Source: Pseudomonas sp. Q11 (lineage in GTDB: Bacteria; Pseudomonadota; Gammaproteobacteria; Pseudomonadales; Pseudomonadaceae). Taken from it: 64,000 nt of DNA. The notes beneath the pieces were generated by a model, which ran no database searches, had not been told where the DNA came from, and was given only the letters and a program-made list of their open reading frames with translations. Where the stretch lies: assembly GCF_024494355.1 (NCBI RefSeq), contig NZ_JAKNQY010000006.1, positions 62,001 to 126,000 on the forward strand, in the 5' to 3' direction. Both the position numbers and the translations under genes were made by a program. This document shows positions 17,180-26,457 of the stretch, in pieces (position 1 is the first letter of the stretch; each line of letters begins with the position of its first letter).

Positions 17180-18850
17180 TCATACCTTGATCATTTCCCG
17201 CACCTTGGCCGTCAACAGGTCAAAGGTGAACGGTTTGGTGATCATCTGCATGCCCGAATCAAGAAAGCCGCCGCGCACCGCGGCATGCTCGGCATAACCG
17301 GTGATGAACAGCACCCGCAGGTCCGGGCGGATCTGCCGGCCGATTTCCGCCAGCTGCCTGCCGTTCATGCCTGGCAGGCCCACGTCACTGATCAGCAGAT
17401 CGATGCGCTGGCTTGACTGAAGGATCGGCACTGCGCTGTCAGCATCGGCCGCCTCGACGAAGGCATAGCCCAGTTCGCTCAGTACGGCGCTGACCAGCAC
17501 CCGCACCGCCGGGTCGTCCTCGACGATGAGCACAGCCTCACCGTCCTGAGCGTACGGGGCATGCTGTGTGTCGACCAGAGGCTCGTGTACCTCTTCACCC
17601 GCGAAGCGCGGCAGATAGAGGCTCACCGTCGTGCCTTTGTCTACTTCGCTGTTAATCGTCACGTGACCGCGCGACTGCTTGCTGAACCCATAGATCATCG
17701 ACAGGCCCAGCCCGGTGCCCTGGCCGATCGGCTTGGTGGTGAAAAATGGATCGAACGCACGGTTGATGACCGCTTCGGGCATCCCGCAACCGGAATCCTG
17801 CACACTCAGCACGACGTAATCGCCCGGCTCCAGGTTGGTATAAGCCTCGGTAAAGTCGGCATCCAGATGTTGATTGAACGTCTTGACCACCAGTTGCCCA
17901 CCGTCGGGCATTGCGTCCCGGGCGTTGAGTACCAGGTTGAGCAGGGCGCTTTCCAGTTGATTCGGGTCGGCTTCGGCGACCCAGAGCTGATCGTCCAGTT
18001 GCATGTCCAACCGGATACTCTCGTTAAGGCTGCGCTGCAACAGCTCGCCCATAGACAGCACCAGGGTATTCATCTGCACCGCTTTGGAGTCCAGCGATTG
18101 TCGCCGGGAGAAAGCCAGCAAACGGTGCGTCAGGCCGGCTGCGCGATTGGCCGATGTCACCCCCAGGTCGATCAGGCTGTCCAGATCCTCGGTGCGGCCT
18201 CGGGCCAGGCGTCGGCGCAGCAGTTCGAGGCTGCCAATGATCCCGGTGAGCATGTTGTTGAAGTCATGGGCAATGCCACCGGTCAGTTGTCCGACCGCTT
18301 CCATTTTTTGCGACTGGCGCAAGGCCTCTTCGTTGTGGCGCAGTTGGGCCGTGCGCTCTTCTACCTGCTGTTCAAGAGTTTCGAGGGTAGTTTGCAGGCG
18401 CAGCTCGCTGTTGCTCAGATCGATCAGTCGGTCTCGGGCTTCGTACTGCCTGCGACGACCACGCAGGGCAGTGGTGACCACGCTGACCAGGGTGACCGGG
18501 TGAAAAGGGCGCTCGAGGAAAGTTACGTTGCCCAACTGGGTGCCGATACGCGCCGCCGGATTCTGTTCCGGGCCACCGTGGTGGGTCAACAATACAATCG
18601 GCAGGTCTGACCAGGCCGGTTGCTCTTCGATATGTAACAACAGAGTTTCCAGATCAGGCCCGACCAGGGCTTCGGAAGAAATCACCAACAGGCCGGCGCC
18701 GTGCTCAAGCTCTTCGCACAGGTGGCCCAGATGCTGGCAGATAAGGCCGCCGAAGCCGGCTTCGCGCAGGATCATCAGAGCGACTTGGCTGTCGCGCCCC
18801 AGCGGCGCGAGGATCAACGCCCGCTCCGACAGGGGCTCGAGCAACGTCAC
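17180..18850 (-). CDS. Hybrid histidine kinase coupled to KaiC-like ATPase
   Basis: 556-aa soluble kinase. The N-terminal 130 residues look like a degenerate receiver (LILAPLGRDSQVALMILREAG; VISSEAL replaces the phospho-acceptor region). A coiled coil (about 140-180) leads to HisKA with H195 in GGIAHDFNNML, an ATPase domain with NLVLNARDAMPDGG and GTGLGLSMIYG, and a C-terminal receiver with acceptor D in LLISDVGLPGMNG and K in TKPF. ATG 18850 overlaps the KaiC-like stop by 4 bp, so the two are made together and probably interact. A pseudo-receiver-kinase beside KaiC recalls SasA/CikA-type clock outputs in cyanobacteria; equivalence is inference. Confidence 0.9.
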   Translation of the reverse strand: MTLLEPLSERALILAPLGRDSQVALMILREAGFGGLICQHLGHLCEELEHGAGLLVISSEALVGPDLETLLLHIEEQPAWSDLPIVLLTHHGGPEQNPAARIGTQLGNVTFLERPFHPVTLVSVVTTALRGRRRQYEARDRLIDLSNSELRLQTTLETLEQQVEERTAQLRHNEEALRQSQKMEAVGQLTGGIAHDFNNMLTGIIGSLELLRRRLARGRTEDLDSLIDLGVTSANRAAGLTHRLLAFSRRQSLDSKAVQMNTLVLSMGELLQRSLNESIRLDMQLDDQLWVAEADPNQLESALLNLVLNARDAMPDGGQLVVKTFNQHLDADFTEAYTNLEPGDYVVLSVQDSGCGMPEAVINRAFDPFFTTKPIGQGTGLGLSMIYGFSKQSRGHVTINSEVDKGTTVSLYLPRFAGEEVHEPLVDTQHAPYAQDGEAVLIVEDDPAVRVLVSAVLSELGYAFVEAADADSAVPILQSSQRIDLLISDVGLPGMNGRQLAEIGRQIRPDLRVLFITGYAEHAAVRGGFLDSGMQMITKPFTFDLLTAKVREMIKV

Positions 18851-20349
18851 TGTGGGTCATCCTTGAGTAACGGGTTATCCGCTCCCATGTAGTTCGGCAC
18901 TCCACGCAATACACCCTGGAACGCTTCCAGCGGCTCGCCAATGGTCATGCCCTGGCTGCCGATGCGGTATTCGCGAATAGTGGACTCATGGCTGCCGGTG
19001 CGTTTCTTGATGATGGAAATCGCTCGGCGAACTTTGCCCAGCGCTTCGAAGTAACGCAACAGAATCACCGTATCGGCCAGGTAGGTAATGTCCACCGGGG
19101 CCTGCATGTCGCCCACCAGACCATGTTGCGCGACGGTCATGAAGGTCGCGGCGCCCTTGCGGTTCAGGTAAAGCAGCAGCTCATGTACATGCAGCACCAG
19201 GGCGTTTTCTTCCGGCATGGCGGCCTGGTAGCCATTGATGCTATCGATCACGACGGTCTTGATGTTGCCTTCATCGACGCAACGGCGTACCCGATGCGAG
19301 AATTCGCCGGGAGACAGCTCAGCGGCGTCCACCTGTTCGATCACCAGGTTGCCGGTCTGTCTCAGTGCCTCCAGGTCGATGCCGACGTTCCTCATGCGTT
19401 CAAACAGCAGGCCCAATTCTTCATCGAAGATGAACAGCGCGGCTTTTTCGCCCCGCTGCACGGCGGCCGCAGCGAAAATCATCGAAATCAGCGATTTACC
19501 GGTGCCGGCCGGGCCCAGGATCAAGGTGCTGGAGCCTGTCTCGATGCCACCGCCGAGCAAGGCGTCCATGCCATCAAGGCCGCTGGACAGTTGCTGGCGC
19601 AGGTATTGTCCGCGGTGTTCGGCGGCCACCAGGCGCGGGAAGACATGGATACCGTCGCCCATGATGGTGAAGTCGTGAAAGCCGCCACGGTATTTCTGCC
19701 CGCGATACTTGACCACCCGAATGCGTCGCCGCTCGGCGCCATAATTGGGCGTCAGTTCTTCCAGGCGAATCACCCCATGAGCGACGCTGTGTACGGTCTT
19801 GTCCAGGGACTCGGTAGTCAGGTCGTCGAGCAACAGCACTGTGGCGTCGTAGCGCACAAAATAATGCTTGATCGCCAAAATCTGGCGGCGATAGCGCAGT
19901 GAGCTTTGCGCCAGCAGGCGGATCTCCGACAAGCTGTCGAGCACCACCCGGGTCGGTTTGACCCGTTCGACCACTTCGAAAATCTGCCGGGTCGCTTCCC
20001 CCAACTCCAGGTCCGAGGAGTACAGCAGGCTTTGCTGATGCTCGGCGTTGAGCAGGCTTTCGGGAGGGGTCAGCTCGAAAATATGCACGTTTTCATCGAT
20101 CGTCCAGCCGTGGGACGCTGCGCCCTGGCGCAGCTCATGCTCGGTTTCCGACAGCGTGATGTACAACGAACGCTCACCGGCTTTGGCACCGGCCAAGAGG
20201 AATTGCAACGCGACCGTGGTCTTGCCGGTCCCAGGTTCCCCTTCCAGCAGGAACACATGGCCGCGGGACAAGCCACCGGAAAGGATGTCATCCAGCCCTT
20301 CGATACCGGTGGCGGCTTTAGCGCTGATCAACTCGTTAGATGTAGACAA
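18847..20349 (-). CDS. KaiC-like double RecA-fold ATPase
   Basis: 500-aa protein with two KaiC/RecA modules. Walker A motifs are GEPGTGKT (37-44) and GPAGTGKS (279-286), each followed by an acidic Walker B region (RVVLDSLSEIR; TVVIDSINGY). Length matches cyanobacterial KaiC (519). In the second module, the position of the KaiC phosphosites S431/T432 reads T-Y in DITYLADTVILL, so serine is replaced by threonine and threonine by tyrosine. The start is taken as TTG 20349 because AGAGGG lies 7-12 nt upstream; an ATG at 20364 has no visible ribosome site. No kaiA or kaiB is in the window. It is coupled to a hybrid kinase. Role is unknown; redox, stress or timing signalling has been proposed for relatives. 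Confidence 0.9.
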   Translation of the reverse strand: MSTSNELISAKAATGIEGLDDILSGGLSRGHVFLLEGEPGTGKTTVALQFLLAGAKAGERSLYITLSETEHELRQGAASHGWTIDENVHIFELTPPESLLNAEHQQSLLYSSDLELGEATRQIFEVVERVKPTRVVLDSLSEIRLLAQSSLRYRRQILAIKHYFVRYDATVLLLDDLTTESLDKTVHSVAHGVIRLEELTPNYGAERRRIRVVKYRGQKYRGGFHDFTIMGDGIHVFPRLVAAEHRGQYLRQQLSSGLDGMDALLGGGIETGSSTLILGPAGTGKSLISMIFAAAAVQRGEKAALFIFDEELGLLFERMRNVGIDLEALRQTGNLVIEQVDAAELSPGEFSHRVRRCVDEGNIKTVVIDSINGYQAAMPEENALVLHVHELLLYLNRKGAATFMTVAQHGLVGDMQAPVDITYLADTVILLRYFEALGKVRRAISIIKKRTGSHESTIREYRIGSQGMTIGEPLEAFQGVLRGVPNYMGADNPLLKDDPQ

Positions 20350-20501
20350 AAAAAGCCCTCTCATGACTAGGGAAGTGGGCAGCAGGCTGGAGTACGCCTG
20401 AAAATGAACTGCCTGAACACTTGACCTTTCACCGTGATCGCGGTTCCGCTTTCATTGACAAAACGAGGTGTACTGCACAACTTTCCGGCTTTGGTACAAA
20501 C

Positions 20502-21557
20502 CTAAAGACCTTGCTGCAACGCCGGATCGTCTGGGTTGAGTTGCTCAAGTTGCGCCAACAGGATCTGCACATTCTGCAACTGCCCGGATTCCTTCCAGTA
20601 GTTGATCAACAACACTCGCGCCCTGCGATCAGCCGGGTAGCGCTGAACGATTTCCTGCAACTGTTTCTGCGCCGCTTCCAGTTCCTGCTCGGCATACAGG
20701 GTGGTTGCCAAGTCATAACGGTACTGTCGGTTATCGGGCTCAAGCTCCACGGCTTTTGCCAAACCAAGCAGCGCGTACTCCGCCTGGCCATGGTGCAGCA
20801 GCCACAGGCCCAATGCATGTTGCAGATAAGCCGACTCAGGCTGGGCTTTCAACTGTTGGGCAAGCAATTGACGTGCAGCGTCGGCCTGGCCCTGTTTGTC
20901 CAGCACTTCGATCTGCATGACCAGCGCCGGCAGGTTGTCCGGCTGCAGGCGCAACACCTGTTCCAGCGCCCATTGAGCTTTTTTCAGTTCGGCGTTGTGC
21001 AGATGCAACCGGGCGAGTTGATAGTGCGACTCGGCGGTTTTCGGACCGTCTTCAAGCATTTGCTCCCACAGGCCGATGACAAGCTGCATAGGCCCGAAGT
21101 ACAAACCAAGCTCATCCGGCGACAAGCCCAGCAGCGCGTTCACCGCGGCGAACCGCACGCCTGGGTCTTGATCTTCAAGCAACGGCCCCAGTAACAGGCT
21201 GCGCTGCCCCGTCGGCACCAGCCCGCCGATGCTGCCGATGGCCGCCCGACGTACGTCCGGCGACTCGCTGTGCAGATCCGCGTCCGCCAGTTTCAGGGCT
21301 TGGGGGCTTGGGTAGTTCGGCAGTTCGGCGTGCAACCGCACCCGGCGTTTGGGCGACAGGTCCGGGCGACCCAGTTGTTGATAGAGCATCCGCGCCGCCC
21401 CTGGCTGCCCATTGCGTGCGTGCTCCAGCGCTTCACTGTAGCCACGCCTGATTGCCTCGGGGATTTGCGGCGTGGTGCTGCGTAGCCACATTGCGACTAG
21501 ACCGATTACCACCAGGACGAACAGGCTGAGCAACAGATAGCGGCGGGGCGAGGGCAT
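20502..21557 (-). CDS. Membrane-anchored HEAT/TPR repeat protein
   Basis: 351 aa. One N-terminal membrane segment (about 7-26, LLLSLFVLVVIGLVAMWL) with the rest probably periplasmic. Residues about 85-150 show two HEAT-like repeats (SPDVRRAAIGSIGGL; DPGVRFAAVNALLGL), and residues about 180-345 show four or five tetratricopeptide repeats (SHYQLARLHLHNAELKKA; AYLQHALGLWLLHHGQAEYA). Such scaffolds mediate protein contacts; no enzymatic motif is visible. It lies alone between the KaiC operon and the efflux operon, same strand as both. I do not recognise a named homologue. Confidence 0.7.
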   Translation of the reverse strand: MPSPRRYLLLSLFVLVVIGLVAMWLRSTTPQIPEAIRRGYSEALEHARNGQPGAARMLYQQLGRPDLSPKRRVRLHAELPNYPSPQALKLADADLHSESPDVRRAAIGSIGGLVPTGQRSLLLGPLLEDQDPGVRFAAVNALLGLSPDELGLYFGPMQLVIGLWEQMLEDGPKTAESHYQLARLHLHNAELKKAQWALEQVLRLQPDNLPALVMQIEVLDKQGQADAARQLLAQQLKAQPESAYLQHALGLWLLHHGQAEYALLGLAKAVELEPDNRQYRYDLATTLYAEQELEAAQKQLQEIVQRYPADRRARVLLINYWKESGQLQNVQILLAQLEQLNPDDPALQQGL

Positions 21558-21650
21558 GCAGGTAGTCCATAACCAGAAAGCGTGAAATGCCGCAAGCTTC
21601 GGTCAGGCGCGGGCTTGAGTCAAACCTTGAAAGAATCTGCAGATAACCCG

Positions 21651-21738
21651 GTGGGAGCGAGCCTGCTCGCGATAGCGCGGGGTCAGTCAACTCAAATGCA
21701 AACTGACACACCGCTATCGCGAGCAGGCTCGCTCCCAC
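21651..21738. repeat. Inverted REP pair
   Basis: GTGGGAGCGAGCCTGCTCGCGATAGCG and its reverse complement, same family as 5853-5940 and 47111-47188, lie between the efflux operon terminator and the HEAT/TPR gene. Confidence 0.9.
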
Positions 21739-21756
21739 TGGGCGTTTGCGGCAGGC

Positions 21757-21800
21757 AAAAAAAAGCCCCGCGTCCAACAGGGGAGGCGGGGCAAAAATTT
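21757..21800 (-). terminator. Rho-independent terminator of the efflux operon
   Basis: On the minus strand GCCCCGC (21792-21786) pairs with GCGGGGC (21771-21765), followed by eight T residues. It lies 45 bp after the outer-membrane gene stop. A-rich sequence on the other side could make it function in both directions. Confidence 0.85.
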
Positions 21801-21844
21801 GGCTGGTTGCGGCCAACCAAAGGAGCTCGGTTGAGTAAGGTCGG

Positions 21845-23266
21845 TCAGTTGCTGGCCACGGTTTCCGGTTTCCAGCCACCGCCCAGGGCCTTGTAGATCG
21901 CGACAATGCCGCGATACAGGTCCACTTCGGCCTGGGCCTGAGTGTCTTCGGCGGCCAGGCGCTCACGTTGGGCATCCAACAGGACGAGGAAATCCTCGGT
22001 GCCTTCGCGGTAGCGGATTTCGGCCAGGTCAGCGGCGGCTCGGCTCGATTCGCTCTGACGGATCAGTGAGATCAGGCGTTGCTGGCGCTTGCCGTAGTCG
22101 CTGAAGGCGTTTTCCGATTCCTCCAGGGCCAGCAGCACGTGCTGTTCGTAGGTCGCCAGGGCGCCGTCAGCCTCGGCGTCGGCACCGCGCAGACGAGCCC
22201 GCACGCTGCCCAAGTCGAAGGCGGCCCAGGTGATACTTGGTCCCAGCGCCCAGGCATTGGCCGCCGATGAGCCGATCTGCGAACCGCGCCCGGCGGTGAA
22301 GCCCAGGAAACCGCTGAGGCTGACCCGTGGGAACAGGTCGGCCTTGGCCACACCGATGCGCGCGGTGGCGGCAGCGAGTTGGCGTTCGGCGCTGAGAATG
22401 TCCGGGCGACGTTGCAGCAGTTCGCCCGGATCGCCAATCGGCAGTGCCTTGGCGATGGCTGGCAGCTGTTTAGGGCTCAGGTCCACGCTCAGTTTGTCCG
22501 GGCGTTCGCCCAGCAAGGTAGCGATGCGGTTGCGCTGGCGTACCTGTTCGGCCTGCAACTGCGGCACGCTGGCTTCGACCGAGGCCAGGCGCGCATCGGC
22601 GCGGACCACGTCGAGCTGATCGCCGACGCCGGCATCACGCAGGCTTTCGGTGATCTTGCGCGACGCCTGTTGGTTCTCAAGGTTCGCCAGGGCGATTTTT
22701 TCCCGCAGTTGGGCGCCCCGCAGTTGACCGTAGGCGTCCACCAGTTCGGCGATCATGGTCACCTGCAACTGGTAGAGATCGGCTTCGACCGCCTGCTGAT
22801 CGGCATCGGTGGCTTCCAGATTGCGCTGGATGCGCCCGAACAGATCCAGTTCCCAGGCCATGTCCAGGCCCAAGTCATAGCGTTCGGTGCTGACCCGGTC
22901 GGTGGTTTCTCCCGGGACCTGGCCTTTGCCCAGGTTGCTGCTGGCACGGCTGGTAATGGTCGGCATGACGTCATTGCTGGCGTCATCGCGTATCGCCCGG
23001 GCGGCTCGCAAACGGGCGAACGCCACGCGCAACTCGCGGTTGCCTTCCAGGGAGCGGGTTACCAGCGCATTGAGCGTCGGGTCTTCGAACTGCTGCCACC
23101 AGATCCCTTCGAAACGGGCCCGGTCGAAATTCTTCTGGCCGGCGGCACCGTCGGTGGCGGTGGTGATGTTCGCCGCCTCCGTTTGCGGTGCCTTGTAGTC
23201 CGGGCCTACGGCGCACGCACTCAAGGCCAGTACCAGCAGGCTCGGCACAAACACTTTCAAACTCAT
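21845..23266 (-). CDS. oprN: RND efflux outer-membrane channel lipoprotein (OprN/NodT family)
   Basis: 473-aa TolC-like outer-membrane factor. Lipoprotein signal: VLALSAC with C18 as the lipidated cysteine. Two tandem OEP repeats (about 60-250 and 265-460) contain the long helices of the periplasmic tunnel; the TARIGVAKADLFPRVSLSGFLG segment is typical. Its ATG overlaps the RND pump stop by 4 bp, so it is the third gene of the efflux operon. The gene symbol is by analogy to the P. aeruginosa MexEF-OprN pump. Confidence 0.88.
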   Translation of the reverse strand: MSLKVFVPSLLVLALSACAVGPDYKAPQTEAANITTATDGAAGQKNFDRARFEGIWWQQFEDPTLNALVTRSLEGNRELRVAFARLRAARAIRDDASNDVMPTITSRASSNLGKGQVPGETTDRVSTERYDLGLDMAWELDLFGRIQRNLEATDADQQAVEADLYQLQVTMIAELVDAYGQLRGAQLREKIALANLENQQASRKITESLRDAGVGDQLDVVRADARLASVEASVPQLQAEQVRQRNRIATLLGERPDKLSVDLSPKQLPAIAKALPIGDPGELLQRRPDILSAERQLAAATARIGVAKADLFPRVSLSGFLGFTAGRGSQIGSSAANAWALGPSITWAAFDLGSVRARLRGADAEADGALATYEQHVLLALEESENAFSDYGKRQQRLISLIRQSESSRAAADLAEIRYREGTEDFLVLLDAQRERLAAEDTQAQAEVDLYRGIVAIYKALGGGWKPETVASN

Positions 23267-26200
23267 TGTTGCGCCTCCAGTTTCAACGCCCGGGCCGCTT
23301 TGCGGGCCTCGCTGCGCTCGACGAAATTGCGGATCAGTACATAGAACACTGGCGTGAGCAGCAGACCGAAGAAGGTCACCCCAAGCATGCCCGAGAACAC
23401 CGCGACACCCATGGCATGGCGCATTTCCGCACCGGCACCGCTGGAGAAGACCAGAGGCACCACGCCCATGATGAACGCGAAGGAGGTCATCAGGATCGGC
23501 CGCAGACGCAGGCGGCAGGCCTCCAGCACCGCAGCCAGGGGGTTCATGCCCTCGAGCTGTTTATCCTTGGCGAACTCGACGATCAGAATGGCGTTTTTGC
23601 AGGCAAGGCCCACCAGTACGATCAATCCGATCTGGGTAAAGATGTTGTTGTCGCCGCCGGAGAGAATCACCCCGGTAATGGCCGACAGCAGGGTCATCGG
23701 TACGATCAGGATCACCGCCAGCGGCAAGCTCCAGCTTTCGTACTGTGCTGCCAGCACCAGGAACGCCAGCAGGACGCAGAGCGGGAACACGAACAGCGCG
23801 GTGTTGCCCGAAAGGATCTGCTGGTAGGTCAGGTCGGTCCACTCGTAAGTCATGCCGTTGGGCAATTCGTCCTTGAGCAGTTTCTCGATGGCTTTTTCAG
23901 CCTGGCCGGAGCTGTAGCCCGGAGCGGCTGCGCCGTTGATTTCAGCGGTGATAAAACCGTTGTAGTGCATCACACGGTCAGGTCCCGAGGTGTCGCTGAC
24001 CTTGATGAAGGTCGCCAGCGGGATCATCTCGCCACGGTTGTTGCGCACCTTGAGCTGGCCGATCTGGTCCGACTCCAGGCGGAATTGCTGCTCGGCCTGA
24101 ACGTTGACCTGATAAGTGCGGCCAAAGCGGTTGAAGTCGTTGGCATACAGCGAGCCCAGGTAGATTTGCAGGGTGTCGAAGATGTCGCTGACGGCCACGC
24201 CGTGGGTCTTGGCTTTTTCACGATCGATGGCGGCATCGACCTGGGGCACGTTCACGGTGTAGCTGGTGAACAGCCCGGCCAGTTCCGGAACGTTGTGACT
24301 CTTGGTGATGATGTTCATGGTTTCTTTGTACAGCTCGTCGTAGCCCAGGTTGCCCCGGTCCTCGATTTGCAGGCGGAAACCACCAATCGTGCCCAGCCCC
24401 TGTACCGGCGGCGGCGGGAAGATCGCCATGTAGGCTTCCTGGATTTCCGAGTACTGGCCGTTCAAGGCCCCGGCAATGGCCCCGGCAGACATGCCTGGGT
24501 CCTTGCGCTCGTCGAAAGGCTTGAGGGTCACGAACACGATGCCGGCGTTCGGGCTGTTGGTGAAGCCGTTGATCGACAGGCCAGGGAAGGCTACTGCGCT
24601 TTCAACGCCCGGTTGCTTGAGGGCCATGTCCGACATGCGCTTGATCACGTCTTCGGTGCGGTCCAGGCTCGCGGCATCCGGCAGTTGGGCGAAGGCCACC
24701 AGGTATTGCTTGTCCTGGCCCGGTACGAAACCGGTCGGGGTGTTGGAGAACCCGAAGAACGTCAGCACCATCAGGCCTGCGTAGACCAGCAGGGCGATGC
24801 CGCTGCTGCGGATCACGCGGCCAACCGTGCCCACATAACTGTGGCTGGCACGGTCGAAGAAGCGATTGAACGGACGGAACAGCCAACCACCGAAAATCTT
24901 GTCCAGGAACCTGGAAAAACGGTCCTTGGGCGCGTCATGGCTCTTGAGCAACACGGCAGCCAGCGCTGGCGACAGGGTCAGGGAGTTGAATGCGGAGATC
25001 ACCGTGGAGATGGCAATGGTCAAGGCGAACTGCTTATAGAATTGCCCGGTCAAACCACTGATGAACGCCGCCGGCACGAATACCGCACACAACACCAGTG
25101 CCGTCGCGATGATCGGCCCGGTCACTTCACCCATGGCGCGTTTGGTGGCTTCGACCGGAGTCAGGCCCAAACCGATGTTCCGTTCGACGTTCTCCACCAC
25201 CACAATGGCGTCGTCCACCACGATACCGATCGCCAGGACCAGCCCGAACAACGAAAGCGCATTCAGCGAGAAGCCGAACAGGTGCATCACGGCGAACGTA
25301 CCGATCAGCGATACCGGCACGGCCACCAGCGGAATGATCGAAGCGCGCCAGGTCTGCAGGAACAGGATCACCACCAACACCACAAGGATCAGCGCTTCGA
25401 ACAGGGTATGGACCACCGCCTCGATGGAGCCTCGCACGAAGATCGTCGGGTCATAGACGATGCTGTAGTCCATCCCCGCAGGGAAGTTCTGCTTGAGTTC
25501 GTCCATCTTGGCGCGAACGTCGTTGGAGATCTGGATGGCATTGGAGCCGGGCCGCTGGAAGATCGGGATCGCCACCGCCGGCTGGTTGTCGAGCAATGAA
25601 CGCAGGGCGTATTGACTGGAGCCCAGCTCCACTCGTGCGATGTCTTTAAGGCGGGTGATTTCACCGTTCTCGCCGGAACGGATAATGATGTTTTCGAACT
25701 CCTCCTCATTCACCAGGCGGCCCTGGGTGTTGATCGAGAGCTGGAACGCCTGGGCATTGGGTGCCGGAGGCGCGCCCAGGGCACCGGCGGCGACCTGGCG
25801 GTTCTGCTCACGGATCGCGGTGACCACGTCGGTGGCGGTCAGGTTGCGTGAAGCGGTCTTGTTTGGATCAAGCCAGACCCGCAGGGAATAGTCACCCATG
25901 CCGAACAGTTGCACATCTCCCACGCCGCCCAGGCGCGCCAGCTCATCCTTGATGTTGAGCAGGGCATAGTTGGACAGGTAAAGCATGTCGTAGCGCTGGT
26001 CCGGCGAGGTCAAGTGCACGACCATGGTCAGGTCGGGCGATGCCTTGTCCACCGTGATGCCTATCCGGGTGACTTCTTCCGGCAGCTTGGGCTCGGTCCG
26101 GGTGACGCGGTTCTGCACCTGCACCTGGGCGTTGTCCAGGTCAGTGCCCAGTGCGAAGGTGATGGTCAGGGTGATCTTGCCATCGGCGGTGGATTGCGAG

Positions 26201-26442
26201 GACATGTACAGCATGTTCTCGACGCCGGTGATGGCTTGCTCCAGGGGCGCGGCCACGGTTTCGCCGATGACCTTGGGGTTGGCGCCCGGGAAGTTGGCAC
26301 GCACGACCACGGTCGGCGGCACGACTTCCGGGTATTCGCTGATCGGCAACTGGAACAGAGAGATGGCACCGGCGATCAGGATCAGCAGCGAAAGCACCGC
26401 TGCGAAGATCGGCCGCGAAATGAAGAACTGGGAAAATTTCAT
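23263..26442 (-). CDS. mexF: RND efflux transporter, MexF type
   Basis: 1059-aa inner-membrane proton/drug antiporter (HAE1 family). Begins MKFSQFFISRPIFAAVLSLL, with the two large periplasmic loops and 12 membrane segments expected; the proton-relay aspartates D410 and D411 are in IGIVVDDAIVVVENVE. Long stretches match my recollection of P. aeruginosa MexF (1062 aa) more closely than MexB or MexD. Exports fluoroquinolones, chloramphenicol and similar aromatic compounds in that family; the substrate here is inferred. It lies 15 bp after mexE and overlaps oprN. Confidence 0.95.
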   Translation of the reverse strand: MKFSQFFISRPIFAAVLSLLILIAGAISLFQLPISEYPEVVPPTVVVRANFPGANPKVIGETVAAPLEQAITGVENMLYMSSQSTADGKITLTITFALGTDLDNAQVQVQNRVTRTEPKLPEEVTRIGITVDKASPDLTMVVHLTSPDQRYDMLYLSNYALLNIKDELARLGGVGDVQLFGMGDYSLRVWLDPNKTASRNLTATDVVTAIREQNRQVAAGALGAPPAPNAQAFQLSINTQGRLVNEEEFENIIIRSGENGEITRLKDIARVELGSSQYALRSLLDNQPAVAIPIFQRPGSNAIQISNDVRAKMDELKQNFPAGMDYSIVYDPTIFVRGSIEAVVHTLFEALILVVLVVILFLQTWRASIIPLVAVPVSLIGTFAVMHLFGFSLNALSLFGLVLAIGIVVDDAIVVVENVERNIGLGLTPVEATKRAMGEVTGPIIATALVLCAVFVPAAFISGLTGQFYKQFALTIAISTVISAFNSLTLSPALAAVLLKSHDAPKDRFSRFLDKIFGGWLFRPFNRFFDRASHSYVGTVGRVIRSSGIALLVYAGLMVLTFFGFSNTPTGFVPGQDKQYLVAFAQLPDAASLDRTEDVIKRMSDMALKQPGVESAVAFPGLSINGFTNSPNAGIVFVTLKPFDERKDPGMSAGAIAGALNGQYSEIQEAYMAIFPPPPVQGLGTIGGFRLQIEDRGNLGYDELYKETMNIITKSHNVPELAGLFTSYTVNVPQVDAAIDREKAKTHGVAVSDIFDTLQIYLGSLYANDFNRFGRTYQVNVQAEQQFRLESDQIGQLKVRNNRGEMIPLATFIKVSDTSGPDRVMHYNGFITAEINGAAAPGYSSGQAEKAIEKLLKDELPNGMTYEWTDLTYQQILSGNTALFVFPLCVLLAFLVLAAQYESWSLPLAVILIVPMTLLSAITGVILSGGDNNIFTQIGLIVLVGLACKNAILIVEFAKDKQLEGMNPLAAVLEACRLRLRPILMTSFAFIMGVVPLVFSSGAGAEMRHAMGVAVFSGMLGVTFFGLLLTPVFYVLIRNFVERSEARKAARALKLEAQQ

Positions 26443-26457
26443 CTTGAGTTCAGTCCC

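Noticed and set aside
20350..20364. ATG start of the KaiC-like gene
   Set aside because: No ribosome site precedes it, whereas the TTG five codons on has AGAGGG at correct spacing. Kept as an alternative only.
23188..25599. Open frame of about 800 codons on the plus strand
   Set aside because: It is antisense to mexF, which has clear family motifs over its full length. The translation is low-complexity His/Gln/Arg/Val-rich, as expected when a GC-rich gene is read on the wrong strand.
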